Shown here one piece after another: positions 31,944 through 41,353 of a stretch of DNA of 64,000 bases. A program made the translations under genes and the position numbers. This DNA comes from an uncultured Bacilli bacterium (GTDB taxonomy: Bacteria; Bacillota_I; Bacilli_A; RF39; UBA660), in contig CAKOXP010000006.1 in the NCBI GenBank assembly GCA_934130175.1, positions 1 to 64,000 on the forward strand, in the 5' to 3' direction. How positions within the stretch are numbered: the first letter of the stretch is position 1; every line of letters begins with the position of its first letter. Below the pieces are notes generated by a model that made no database searches, was not told where the DNA came from, and worked only from the letters and a program-made list of their open reading frames with translations.

Positions 31944-33740
31944 TTATTGTGTCTTACTTTCCTCTGTTTTTGTATCGGTAGATGTTTTATCATCTGTTGT
32001 TTTATCAGATTTTGTATCAGTTGTTTTATCATCAGTTTTCTTTTCTGTTGGCTTAGTTGCAATATCAACAGTTAAAGTTGTTCCCTCAACTATTTCAGTA
32101 CCAGCTACTCTTGATTGACTAATTATTTTTCCTTGAGCATACTCAGTAGTTTCTACATAATTTGTCTTTAACTCCAATTTATATTTTTTACAGAAAGCTG
32201 TTACATCATCATAACTATATCCTGCTGCTACCATATCTGGGAACTTTTCAATTAAATTAGGAATATATAGAGTAATTGAATCTCCAGCCTTTACTTCTGA
32301 TTTAGCTGCTAGAGATTGACCAATAATTTCTTGTTCATCATATTCACTATTTTCAACATCTTTCTTTTCTATAGTAACAACTAATTTATACTTAGATTCT
32401 AGAATTGTTTGAACCTCAATATAGTTCTTACCTGTGTAATCATCTAAAGTAAATGTTTCTTCTCCACTAGATTTATAAATAGTAATCTTACTACCTTTTT
32501 TTACACTTTCACCCTTAGGTGGATCTGTTTTTACAACTCTACCCTTTTCAATTTTTTTGCTTTCAACCTTTTTTATCTTAGTATTTACAACAAAACCTTT
32601 ATCTTCTAATTTCTCTGTTGCCTTACTTACAGTTAAACCTGATACACTTGGAACTGTAACCATTTTAGGTTTAGTAAGCTTTGGTACTAAAAATATTACT
32701 ACTAGGAAAATTACTACTAATAGTGCAAAAACTGCTGATAAAATTATGATTATTTTTTTATTTTTCTTATCAATTTTATCTTCTGGATCAATTTTTTCAG
32801 CTATTTCTTCGGCTTCTTCATCTTCTTTTTCTAATTCTTCTAGCTTCTTTAATCTTTTAGTATTTTCTGTTTCATGTTCTGGATATTTATAAATTAATGG
32901 TTCTTCATTCATTCTATCATCATCTAAAGCTGTTAATAAATCATCATGCATACTTCTAACATCATCATAACGATTCTTAGGATTCTTAGCTGTTGCTTTC
33001 AAAATGATATTTTCAATACTTTGAGGAATACTTTCATTATCTTCTCTAATATTAGGAAGTGGATCTCTCATATGTTTTAAAGCAATTTCTACTGCATTAT
33101 CACCTTTAAAAGGAAGCTTACCAGTTAGTAATTCATAAAAGATTATTCCCATTGAGTAAATATCACTTTTTGTAGTTGAGCCTTTTCCTGCGGCTTGTTC
33201 TGGTGGTAGATAATGAACACTTCCCATTACAGAGTTTGTTTGTGTAAGTTGTGTTGAATTAAGTGCCATAGCAATACCAAAGTCAGTAATTTTTATTTGA
33301 CCATCATCTTGAATCATAATATTTTGTGGTTTTAAATCTCTATGAATAATATAAGAATCATGAGCATGAGCCATACCATCAGTTAACTGCAACATAATAT
33401 CTATTGCTTCTGATAAAGTAAGACTTCCTCTTCTTTTTAGCAATTGCTTTAAAGTAATACCATCAACATATTCCATTACAATATAGTAAAGTCCATTGTC
33501 TTCACCAACATCATACATTTCAACTATATTTGGATGTGAAAGACTAGATGCTGATAAAGCTTCTCTTTGAAATCTTCTAACAAATTTTTCATCATTAGAT
33601 AAATCTCCTCTTAGTATCTTAATAGCCACATTTCGATCTAATATTTCATCATAACCAAGATAAACATTAGCCATTCCACCTTCGCCAATGCTTTTAATTA
33701 TTTCATATCGATCATTAATTTTTTGCCCCTTTGAAATCAT
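31944..33740 (-). CDS. prkC: PASTA-domain serine/threonine kinase PrkC (Stk1)
   Basis: 598 residues. The kinase domain spans about 10-275: GEGGMANVYLGYD loop, VAIKILRGD Lys, HRDLKPQNIM catalytic loop, ITDFGIAMAL, and GSVHYLPPEQAAG before the substrate site. A charged juxtamembrane region precedes one helix (about 330-350). Three PASTA repeats follow (starting VTVPSVSGLTVSKATEKLED), which sense peptidoglycan fragments or lipid II, then a Lys/Thr/Asp-rich tail of about 45 residues. In spore formers it triggers germination in response to muropeptides. It is adjacent to its phosphatase; the ATG lies directly after the prpC stop. Confidence 0.95.
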   Translation of the reverse strand: MISKGQKINDRYEIIKSIGEGGMANVYLGYDEILDRNVAIKILRGDLSNDEKFVRRFQREALSASSLSHPNIVEMYDVGEDNGLYYIVMEYVDGITLKQLLKRRGSLTLSEAIDIMLQLTDGMAHAHDSYIIHRDLKPQNIMIQDDGQIKITDFGIAMALNSTQLTQTNSVMGSVHYLPPEQAAGKGSTTKSDIYSMGIIFYELLTGKLPFKGDNAVEIALKHMRDPLPNIREDNESIPQSIENIILKATAKNPKNRYDDVRSMHDDLLTALDDDRMNEEPLIYKYPEHETENTKRLKKLEELEKEDEEAEEIAEKIDPEDKIDKKNKKIIIILSAVFALLVVIFLVVIFLVPKLTKPKMVTVPSVSGLTVSKATEKLEDKGFVVNTKIKKVESKKIEKGRVVKTDPPKGESVKKGSKITIYKSSGEETFTLDDYTGKNYIEVQTILESKYKLVVTIEKKDVENSEYDEQEIIGQSLAAKSEVKAGDSITLYIPNLIEKFPDMVAAGYSYDDVTAFCKKYKLELKTNYVETTEYAQGKIISQSRVAGTEIVEGTTLTVDIATKPTEKKTDDKTTDTKSDKTTDDKTSTDTKTEESKTQ

Positions 33741-34484
33741 CTATACTTCACCTTCCATATCACGAATTAGGTATGCTACTGAAATATTATCAGTACCACC
33801 TCTATTATTAGCTTTTTGAATTAGCTTAATTACTTTTTCTTCTATCTCAATATCTTCTAATAAAACTTTTTCTATTTGGTCTTTATCTAACATATTAGTA
33901 AGTCCATCACTTGATAAAAGTATTTCTTTAACATCCATATCACAATCAAAGATATCAACATCAACTTTTAATGAAGCGCCTAATGCTTTCATCAAGACAT
34001 TTTTCTTTGGATGAACACTAGCTTCTTCTTTTGTGAGTTCTCCTGCTGATACTAGTAAATTAACTAACGTATGATCATAAGTAACTTTATGAAGTTTATC
34101 ATCTTTCATAACAAATCCGGATGAATCTCCAATATTTCCAAATAATAAATATTCTTTTGTTAAAATTGCCATTACTAACGTTGTTCCCATACCTTTACTT
34201 TCAGGATGAGTTTTTTCATGTTGAAAAATTAATGTATTTATTTCATTAACACAGTCTCTTATCCAGTTAACTGCATCTATTTTACTCATATTTAAAAATG
34301 TTTCATTAAAGTGTTTACCAAGATATGTGATAGCAATAGATGAAGCAACCTCACCTGCAGAATGTCCTCCCATTCCATCAGCTATGGCCATTAAATATTC
34401 ACCATCTTGATTTTTTGAAATAATTACACTGTCTTCATTATGGTCTCTTACTTTTCCTGCATCAGTTAAATAAAATGACTCCAT
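33741..34484 (-). CDS. prpC: PP2C-type protein phosphatase PrpC (Stp)
   Basis: 247 residues. PPM metal-binding motifs are in order: GKVRDHNEDSV, MAIADGMGGHSAGE, GMGTTLVMAIL, GNIGDSSGF, LLSSDGLTNML and GGTDNISVAYL. It reverses phosphorylation by the neighbouring PASTA kinase. The ATG shares one base with the rlmN stop (TAATG), and kinase translation starts directly after its own stop, so the pair is tightly coupled. Confidence 0.95.
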   Translation of the reverse strand: MESFYLTDAGKVRDHNEDSVIISKNQDGEYLMAIADGMGGHSAGEVASSIAITYLGKHFNETFLNMSKIDAVNWIRDCVNEINTLIFQHEKTHPESKGMGTTLVMAILTKEYLLFGNIGDSSGFVMKDDKLHKVTYDHTLVNLLVSAGELTKEEASVHPKKNVLMKALGASLKVDVDIFDCDMDVKEILLSSDGLTNMLDKDQIEKVLLEDIEIEEKVIKLIQKANNRGGTDNISVAYLIRDMEGEV

Positions 34485-35503
34485 TAACTTTCCTCCTTAC
34501 TTCTTAGTTGTCCACAAGCTGCACTAATATTGCCACCAAACTCACGCCTTATTGTCACACTAATCTTATTCTTCTTTAGTATATCATAAAACTTCATAAT
34601 TTGCATAGCATTACTACGATTAAATTGAATATTTTCTGTAGTGTTATAAGGAATTAAATTGACATAAGCATTCATCCCTTTAATTAGATTAGCTAAAGAA
34701 ATAGCATCACTTTCGCTATCATTAACCCCGTCTAATAAAATATATTCAAAAGTTAATCTTCTACCAGTCTTTTCAATGTATTTTTTCAAAACTTTTATTA
34801 AATCTTCTAAAGGATAAACCTTATTAATAGGCATTATTTTATTTCTTAGTTCATTTGTAGGTGCATGAAGAGAAATTGCTAAATTAACTTGTAATGAAAA
34901 ATTCATAAACTCTTCAATCTTGGGAATGATTCCACAAGTTGATACTGTAATATGTCTACTTCCAATCGCAAGTCCTTTAGGATCATTTATTATTTTAAAT
35001 AAGTTAATAACGTTATCGTAATTATCAAACGGTTCACCTATACCCATAATAACCACATGCGAAATACGAGATTTTATGTCTTCTTCTACTTGAAGAATTT
35101 GTAAAACCATTTCACTAGTTTCCAAATTTCTTACTTTTTTCCTTCTTCCACTTTCACAAAAACGACATCCCATATTACAACCAACTTGACTTGAAATACA
35201 AATACTATTTCCATAGTCATGTCTCATAAGTACTGCTTCAATATGTTCACCATCACTAAGCTTAAATAAATATTTATTTACATCTGTATCTCTTTCAACC
35301 AAAATTAAATCTAATTTTTTAATATCAAAATCTTCTCTTAACTTTAAAATAGTTTCCTTCTTTATATTACTCATCTCTTCAAATGAAGAAACACGTTTTT
35401 TATATAACCATTCAAATACTTGTAAAGCATGAAATTTCTTATCGTTATTATTAATAAAATAGTCTTGCAATTGCTCTAAATTATAATTATATATACTTTT
35501 CAT
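34484..35503 (-). CDS. rlmN: Dual-specificity 23S rRNA/tRNA adenine-C2 methyltransferase RlmN
   Basis: 339 residues; ATG 35503 is preferred because TAGGTGA precedes it. The radical-SAM cluster motif is SQVGCNMGCRFCESGRRKK (CxxxCxxC), and the covalent-intermediate cysteines are in RREFGGNISAACGQL near the C-terminus. MGIGEPFDN and ITVSTCGI are the expected SAM-binding segments. In Bacillus it sits between rsmB and prpC; rsmB is absent here and an Rpn nuclease gene takes its place. Confidence 0.94.
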   Translation of the reverse strand: MKSIYNYNLEQLQDYFINNNDKKFHALQVFEWLYKKRVSSFEEMSNIKKETILKLREDFDIKKLDLILVERDTDVNKYLFKLSDGEHIEAVLMRHDYGNSICISSQVGCNMGCRFCESGRRKKVRNLETSEMVLQILQVEEDIKSRISHVVIMGIGEPFDNYDNVINLFKIINDPKGLAIGSRHITVSTCGIIPKIEEFMNFSLQVNLAISLHAPTNELRNKIMPINKVYPLEDLIKVLKKYIEKTGRRLTFEYILLDGVNDSESDAISLANLIKGMNAYVNLIPYNTTENIQFNRSNAMQIMKFYDILKKNKISVTIRREFGGNISAACGQLRSKEES

Positions 35504-35556
35504 ATAGATCACCTACTACATAGAGTATTATACTATTTTCTATATTCTTTAGTAAA

Positions 35557-35588
35557 GAAAAAAAAGCACACTTTTAATGTGCTTTTTT
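35557..35588. terminator. Terminator between rpn-like gene and rlmN
   Basis: AAAAAGCACA pairs with TGTGCTTTTT around a short loop, with T runs on both strands. For the minus-strand transcript it ends the nuclease gene before rlmN. Confidence 0.7.
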
Positions 35589-35607
35589 AATCTAGTTAAA
35601 TAGGAAA

Positions 35608-36579
35608 TCACTTTAATGTCATTATTTCTTCTTCACTTAAACCTGTGTATTTAGAAATAGTGTTAACATCTAAATTATCATTTAACATTGCTTTAGCAAT
35701 ATTTTGTTTTTCAGCTAGGCTTCCTTGCTCTAACCCTTGTTTCAAACCTTGTTCTAAACCTTGCTCTAATCCTTGAGCCATTCCTTGTTCTAAACCTTGC
35801 TCTAATCCTTGAGCCATTCCTTGTTCTATTCCTTTTTCCAATCCTTCAGCTAATCCTTCAGCTAACCCTTTTTCTATTGCTTCTCTTCTTAAGGAATTCT
35901 CTATTTTTCGGTTGTCCTCTTCCGCACTCATAAATTCTCTAAAATCTGGATCTTGATTTACTTCTTCTAATGTTTTCATATACTTATCAACACTCCTATC
36001 CTGAGATAGTTCTTCTAAAGTTTTTAATTCTTCTTGATTTAAATCTAACATTATTAAGTATTTATATTTCTCTATCTCATTTCTAGACTTAGAATACCAT
36101 ATATCTTTTATCTTATCCATATTTATATCATATATTATTAAATTTTTGATATACTCATTTCCTTCTTCATCTCTTACTTTATAAATCCTTACTAACTCTT
36201 CTATACTTAAAGAATAACTTAAGTTAATTTGAATTACTAAAGTATCTTCATTATATTCATCTCCTTTCTTTACTTCATGGGAATATGTATCAAAGATGAA
36301 TGAGGCATTTCTCGGATGAAGATAATTCGGTTTTTCTGCGTTTACTTCTACTTGAATTTTTCCTATATTGGTTTGTAAAAATAAATCAAAATGTTTTCTT
36401 CTAACATGAATGTTATCAACATTTCTTTCTAGATTTAAAAACTTAATATCTTCTATCTTTACATCTAGAATTGATTCTAATAATTTAGTTAGAATATCTT
36501 TACTTTCTTCTTTCATGAACACTTCCTTAAAGGCTCGATCATTCCTACAAGTATAAAATTTGCTTATTGTTTCAGACAT
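35608..36579 (-). CDS. Rpn-family PD-(D/E)XK nuclease/transposase-like protein
   Basis: 323 residues, SD AGGAAGTGG. The N-terminal 230 residues fit the PF12784 Rpn family: YTCRNDRAFKEVFMKEES, then the nuclease core RRKHFDLFLQTNIGKIQVEV (Asp, Glu-x-Val) and FIFDTYSHEVKKGDEYNE. A helical linker is followed by a tail of about 55 residues made of four-residue units G-[LM]-x-[EQ] (12 to 14 units), then a short helical end (GLSEEEIMTL). E. coli Rpn proteins stimulate RecA-independent recombination, and this tail type is common in Firmicute members. It is probably a defence, recombination or selfish gene inserted in a housekeeping cluster. Confidence 0.85.
   Translation of the reverse strand: MSETISKFYTCRNDRAFKEVFMKEESKDILTKLLESILDVKIEDIKFLNLERNVDNIHVRRKHFDLFLQTNIGKIQVEVNAEKPNYLHPRNASFIFDTYSHEVKKGDEYNEDTLVIQINLSYSLSIEELVRIYKVRDEEGNEYIKNLIIYDINMDKIKDIWYSKSRNEIEKYKYLIMLDLNQEELKTLEELSQDRSVDKYMKTLEEVNQDPDFREFMSAEEDNRKIENSLRREAIEKGLAEGLAEGLEKGIEQGMAQGLEQGLEQGMAQGLEQGLEQGLKQGLEQGSLAEKQNIAKAMLNDNLDVNTISKYTGLSEEEIMTLK
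35727..35870 (-). repeat. Tandem 36-base repeat in the Rpn-like gene
   Basis: Units of 36 bases encode GMAQGLEQGLEQ, with degenerate 12-base sub-units on each side. Such short repeats invite slippage and length variation of the tail. Confidence 0.8.
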
Positions 36580-36692
36580 ATCACCACTTCCTTTCTCTTA
36601 TCTAAAACAAAAAAATAGAAGGAAAGCATTTTTCCTTCTATAATATTATTGTCTTTTAATTGGAGTTTTCCTGAGACATTTTATCTAATTTT

Positions 36693-38342
36693 TTAATCTA
36701 TACTAATTAAAGTTATTTTAGCATAACCATTTCCTTGTTTTGCACATTTCTCAGTTGGAGTTGAACTAGTACATGTTGCGATATTTGTTTTTAATTCACT
36801 TTTTGTTATCGCATAATATTCTTTGTCACTACTTAAAGTTATTTCTGTTTTAGAACCAACACTTCCTGAGGTTGCATCTTTATTTTCATTATATCCTACT
36901 ACATTTGGTGTTGCACTACTCGCCTTTATTTCTGGTGTAGTTATACTACATTCAGTATCTTGTACTTCACCATTATATTTTTCTTCTAAGATACATGTTT
37001 TTGTTATTACTTCATCTTGGACTCCATCAAGGGAAGATGCCCCATTTTTATAAAATTTTGCACTCAAAGTAATTGCATCTTTTTTTATTATAGGATAATA
37101 TTCCTCATCACTTTTTAACTCTATTTCTGTTTTAGGTTTTATTCCTGTTATTGCTGTTTTATCCTTATTCCAACCAATTGCACTATATCCTTGTTCTGTT
37201 ACTATTTCTGGTGTGGTTATCTTACAACCTTCTTCTTGTTTTTCTTCATTATAAACTGATGGTATTGTACAACTTACTGTTGTTGATCCTATTTGGCTCA
37301 CTCCTGAAACTTGCTTATTAAATGTTGCTGTATAAACTATTTCATCTTTCTTTACTATAGTGTATACATTTGTATCTTCACTTATATCTATTCGTGAAAT
37401 TGCTCCTACATGTGATCCTTTTTCTGTACTCCATCCTACTTTTGTATAACCCTGTTCTGGCGTTATTTCAGGTAGTGTTATACTACAACTTTTCTCTTCT
37501 TTTTCCTTTAACAAGCAAGTTTCTTCATTTTTTGATATTTTATCTACTCCTGCTTGTTTTACGAAAGTCACTTTAAGTTTTTTTGTTATCGTTACTGTTA
37601 TATCTTTTTTTGCTCCTGTTATCTTATTTCTTACTTTAAACACTACCGTTCCATAATGTTTTCCTACTATATTTCCTAAACTATCTATTTCTGCTACTTC
37701 TTCATCGCTGCTTTCTATTTCATAATTTTCTATTTTATCTTCTAGTCCCAATGTTTTTGTATTATCATTTATATCAAGGCTTATTTCACTTTTATCCGTT
37801 TTAATATTTTCTTGTTCTACTTCAACATTTAATCTTGCTGCAAAAGTCTTATTCATTCCTTCATTTGTTGTATCATAATCCATCCATAATTTTAATGTAT
37901 ATGTATTTGTTGTTTTGGCATTAATTACTCCTCTATCGACTATTCTTCTTTTATTTTCTTTTATAGAAGGTAAAAAGACAGTTTCTTTCTTTTCACCATT
38001 TTTTTCTAAGCTATACTTTAGAATATCATCACTCATTCTTTCTTCTTCCTGAGGTATATCTATATCATCTAACGTTATAATATAGCTTGCTTTGACACTC
38101 CCATTATTTACTAATCTAAATGTATACCCTTCTTGAGCAAGTCCCTTTTCATCACTTATTGGTACAGCATCCTCTAAGTTTATTCCTTCTGATGTTGACT
38201 CATCTAATACTAATGATAAATTTCCTGCTCTTAATGCATTTATTTTTTCACTTTTCTTTGTTATATTTAACCACGCAAAAGATGAAGATATTAATAAAAA
38301 TAAAGATATTGTAAGTATTATTAAACCCCTATTCTTATTCAT
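36693..38342 (-). CDS. SipW/TasA-type exported protein with three Cys-pair repeats
   Basis: 549 residues; start at 38342 behind AAGGTG. A signal helix (about 6-22, ILTISLFLLISSSFAW) and a camelysin-like domain to about 190 (RAGNLSLVLDES, EGYTFRLVNNGSVKASYIIT) are followed by a Big_2-like segment (SSDEEVAEIDSLGNIVGKHY). Three repeats of 80-95 residues follow, each with one Cys pair (ETCLLKEKEEKSC, VSCTIPSVYNEEKQEEGC, KTCILEEKYNGEVQDTEC). These repeats are the same type as in the 1819-residue protein, so the two are paralogues. It ends with a further Cys pair. No anchor. Likely secreted matrix or adhesive protein. Confidence 0.75.
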   Translation of the reverse strand: MNKNRGLIILTISLFLLISSSFAWLNITKKSEKINALRAGNLSLVLDESTSEGINLEDAVPISDEKGLAQEGYTFRLVNNGSVKASYIITLDDIDIPQEEERMSDDILKYSLEKNGEKKETVFLPSIKENKRRIVDRGVINAKTTNTYTLKLWMDYDTTNEGMNKTFAARLNVEVEQENIKTDKSEISLDINDNTKTLGLEDKIENYEIESSDEEVAEIDSLGNIVGKHYGTVVFKVRNKITGAKKDITVTITKKLKVTFVKQAGVDKISKNEETCLLKEKEEKSCSITLPEITPEQGYTKVGWSTEKGSHVGAISRIDISEDTNVYTIVKKDEIVYTATFNKQVSGVSQIGSTTVSCTIPSVYNEEKQEEGCKITTPEIVTEQGYSAIGWNKDKTAITGIKPKTEIELKSDEEYYPIIKKDAITLSAKFYKNGASSLDGVQDEVITKTCILEEKYNGEVQDTECSITTPEIKASSATPNVVGYNENKDATSGSVGSKTEITLSSDKEYYAITKSELKTNIATCTSSTPTEKCAKQGNGYAKITLISID

Positions 38343-38444
38343 CCTCATCACCTTACTTTTCCTATAATTAGGATATCTTATATTATAAGTTTTTTCAATT
38401 GAAAAAAAAGAAGTTAAGTTGTTGATATAATACGTATCGAATTA

Positions 38445-39170
38445 CTAACTAACTTCTTCTTTTATTTTATTATTACCTAAAAAATTGGAGTATGTAGATT
38501 CTATTATTCCTTCATCAATAGTGTATTTTTTATAATTTGTATAAGACGAGAAATCAAAATTGAATTTATATGCTTCTTTATTATTATCAACAAATACTGT
38601 AATTTTGTTGATAGCCAAATCTGTATCTATATCTCTATTATTAAAGATTTTTTCTAAAGTATCAGTTGTTATTTGATAATTATAACTTTTAGTAGAATCT
38701 TCATATATTGTATGTGACTCTAACTTTGCTTGATTAAGTATTTTTTCTATAACATCTATATTTCTAAGCTCACCAAATTTATATGGATTATCACTATTTA
38801 CAAATACTTGATTTTCTTTTTTAAAATAAGCTTCTCCATCTTTATAATAGGTATCTAGATTATTTACAGTAAATAAAGAATTATTTTGATAATTTTTTCC
38901 TTCGTAGGTTATAATATTATTATCAAAATTTACTGTATATTTAAAATCATAATTATTAGTCTTTATACTACTAATACTAAATGGTAAATTAGAATTACTC
39001 TTATTTTGATTATTACTTTTTGCTTGGTTAGATCTAATAGAAAAAATTATAACTGCAAAAAATATAAAATAAATGCTTAAAATTATCCAAGCTTTTTTTT
39101 GAGAATCACTTGAAATATCTTTATAAGTATTTTTTAAATCAATTTGCTTCTTATTGTTTTTTTCTTTCAT
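38445..39170 (-). CDS. Single-pass exported protein of unknown function
   Basis: 241 residues, SD TAGGAGA. A basic/polar cytoplasmic head of 25 residues and one helix (about 28-44, AWIILSIYFIFFAVIIF) precede an outer domain rich in Asn, Tyr and Lys with regular beta-strands (YDFKYTVNFDNNIITYEGKN, AYFKKENQVFV). The domain looks like a lipoprotein-type beta-sandwich that is not recognised further. It follows fmt by nine bases and ends at a hairpin (38402-38460) that overlaps its stop. Confidence 0.6.
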   Translation of the reverse strand: MKEKNNKKQIDLKNTYKDISSDSQKKAWIILSIYFIFFAVIIFSIRSNQAKSNNQNKSNSNLPFSISSIKTNNYDFKYTVNFDNNIITYEGKNYQNNSLFTVNNLDTYYKDGEAYFKKENQVFVNSDNPYKFGELRNIDVIEKILNQAKLESHTIYEDSTKSYNYQITTDTLEKIFNNRDIDTDLAINKITVFVDNNKEAYKFNFDFSSYTNYKKYTIDEGIIESTYSNFLGNNKIKEEVS

Positions 39171-39179
39171 AAAAATCTC

Positions 39180-40103
39180 CTATTTTATAACTTTACCAAG
39201 CAAGCTATTTTTATCAATACCATTTAAATAATCCCTTACTAACATTTTCTTTTTACCAGCCGGTTTTATCTCTGTTAAAATTAGCTCTCCATCTAATGTT
39301 GAAACTCCAATTCCATCTTTATATATATTGATAATTTTACCAGGAGTTTCATTTTTTGAAGTACCAATTCTACTATTATAAACTTTAAATTCTTCACTAT
39401 CTAAAATAAAATTAGCTGCTGGTGCTGGATTAAGTCCTCTGATTAAATTAAATACTTGCCTACTTGTTTTATTAAAATCGATATGTTCTTCTTCTCTTTT
39501 TATATTATAGGCAAATGTTACTTTGTCTATATCCTGTTTAACTCTTTTATTTGTTTTCTTAAAAATACTTGGTAAAGTTTTTAATAAAAGTTCTCCTCCC
39601 ATCAGACTTAATCTATCATGTAATATTTCTAAATTATCACTATCTAAAATTTTCGTTTCTTCTTGACTAATAATATCTCCACTATCCATCTTTACATCCA
39701 TATACATAATAGTAATTCCTGTCTTATCATATCCATCTATTATAGCCTTATGAATTGGTGCGCCTCCTCTTAGTTTTGGAAGAAGTGAAGCGTGAACATT
39801 AATACATCCATATTCTGGATAATCCAAAAGTACTTTAGGAATGATTTGCCCATAGGCACAAGTAATAATAATGTCAGGTTTAGTATCAATTATTTTTTGG
39901 TAATCTTCTTTTATATTTACTGGTTGAAATACATTGATTCCATATTCTAAAGCTTTACTTTTTACAGGAGTTGGAGTAAGGATTTGTTTTCTTCCTACTT
40001 TTTTATCAGGTTGACTAACAACTAAAACAACTTCATAATTTTTAATTAATCCTTCTAAAATTGGTACTGCAAAATCGGGTGTTCCCATAAATACAATTTT
40101 CAA
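39180..40103 (-). CDS. fmt: Methionyl-tRNA formyltransferase (TTG start)
   Basis: 307 residues. The canonical opening KIVFMGTPDFAVPIL begins at a TTG (40103) with AGGAAGG upstream inside the preceding gene; the GTG at 40112 lies within that ribosome-binding site, so TTG is the better start. Catalytic and folate motifs are present: INVHASLLPKLRGGAPIHKA (His, Asn) and MYMDVKMDSGDI (Asp). A C-terminal OB-fold begins near residue 205. It formylates initiator Met-tRNA. The usual partner def (peptide deformylase) is not beside it. Confidence 0.93.
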   Translation of the reverse strand: MKIVFMGTPDFAVPILEGLIKNYEVVLVVSQPDKKVGRKQILTPTPVKSKALEYGINVFQPVNIKEDYQKIIDTKPDIIITCAYGQIIPKVLLDYPEYGCINVHASLLPKLRGGAPIHKAIIDGYDKTGITIMYMDVKMDSGDIISQEETKILDSDNLEILHDRLSLMGGELLLKTLPSIFKKTNKRVKQDIDKVTFAYNIKREEEHIDFNKTSRQVFNLIRGLNPAPAANFILDSEEFKVYNSRIGTSKNETPGKIINIYKDGIGVSTLDGELILTEIKPAGKKKMLVRDYLNGIDKNSLLGKVIK

Positions 40104-40108
40104 AAAAA

Positions 40109-41335
40109 TCACCTTCCTAACATAATAATCATAACTGTCACACCTATTGTTATTAAAAGTACCCCAATAAGCGCTACTATAGTTGTATTTCCATAGTTGT
40201 TTACAAAATCATTAACCAAATTGTTATCTAAATCATCAGATTTATCTTCTGTTAATATCTCTATTTGTTCATCTTCTACAAAACTGTTCTCAATTATTTC
40301 TTCTTTTTGCACATTAAATCCTAATTCTTCTAAAGATGGCAAAGATATAATTTCAAATGATAATCTTGAAATATCTCTTTTTACTATTTCATTATTAAAT
40401 CTTGTTTCTAAAACTTTATTAACACTAACTATCAAATCACTTTCATCTATACCATTCATTATTTGATTAAAATCACTCAAACTATTATTTTCTACTGTGC
40501 TTCTTTTAATAAAACATATAACAGGTTTTAAATTTTCTACTTTAAATAGGTTCCATTCTTTATCAAAAAATTCTAAAATCCTCAAAGTATCATTAAGAAG
40601 AATATCACTTTTTCTTAAATAAAAGCTTAAATTTTTACGGCATTTCTTATAATTTTTTAAAAAGAAAGCATCTATTTCATAATTATTATCTTTTGGTAAG
40701 AGATTAACTGCTAACTCATTTAAAAAATAAGGACAGTGGTATGCATAATAACTTGCCATAAATGGGGAATCTGTTAAAGTTAAAAATGGGGACTCTGCAT
40801 TTAAATCTTTTGAAAAAACATTCTTAATATTATACTTTTCAAATACTTTGTTAACTTCTTTAACAGAGTTAATTTCATAATTATAATTACTAACAGCTAA
40901 ACCATTACTATTAACTTCATCTAAAAATATAGATGGAAAACTATGATAAAAATAACCATTAACAATGTATTTATTATAAATGTGTTTCAAAATAATTTCT
41001 TTATTTTCATAAGTTGTAATATTTTTTAAATTAAGTAGTTTTTGACAATAATTAACTATCAATTTATTAATACCTGTTTTTAACTCATTATGGTTATCTA
41101 CTTTTCTAAGTAATAATTGAACCTCTTGCAAATAGCTATCAAAAAAATCTTCTTTTTCAATTATAATTTCATATTTGATAATTGCATCTAAGCCCATTAA
41201 AATAGCATAATAAGTAGTATCCATTTTTTCATCACTTATAGTATAAGGAATATCTTTCTTTCTATAAACAATTCCATTAACCAGGTCATTAAAAAACTTC
41301 TTAACGCTATCTTTTTTGAAAATGGTATCTAGCAT
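40109..41335 (-). CDS. Tail-anchored protein with possible ADP-ribosyltransferase-like domain
   Basis: 408 residues, SD GGTGAGG. It has a helical N-terminal half, a middle segment YFYHSFPSIFLDEVNSNGL (about 126-144) and, 40 residues later, PFLTLTDSPFMASYYAYHCP. The pattern H-S-x around a strand, a following helix ending N-G-L, and a strand with L-T-D-S-P-x-x-A-x-x-Y-A recalls ADP-ribosyl/2'-phosphotransferase folds. This is an inference by eye. An acidic linker (about 345-380) leads to a C-terminal membrane helix (about 385-405). It lies between priA and fmt where def is found in Bacillus, and its stop overlaps the fmt ribosome-binding site. Confidence 0.5.
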   Translation of the reverse strand: MLDTIFKKDSVKKFFNDLVNGIVYRKKDIPYTISDEKMDTTYYAILMGLDAIIKYEIIIEKEDFFDSYLQEVQLLLRKVDNHNELKTGINKLIVNYCQKLLNLKNITTYENKEIILKHIYNKYIVNGYFYHSFPSIFLDEVNSNGLAVSNYNYEINSVKEVNKVFEKYNIKNVFSKDLNAESPFLTLTDSPFMASYYAYHCPYFLNELAVNLLPKDNNYEIDAFFLKNYKKCRKNLSFYLRKSDILLNDTLRILEFFDKEWNLFKVENLKPVICFIKRSTVENNSLSDFNQIMNGIDESDLIVSVNKVLETRFNNEIVKRDISRLSFEIISLPSLEELGFNVQKEEIIENSFVEDEQIEILTEDKSDDLDNNLVNDFVNNYGNTTIVALIGVLLITIGVTVMIIMLGR

Positions 41336-41353
41336 TTACCTCACCACCTTTAT

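Noticed and set aside
35727..35870. Possible CRISPR array
   Set aside because: Repeats are contiguous without spacers and are in frame with a protein tail.
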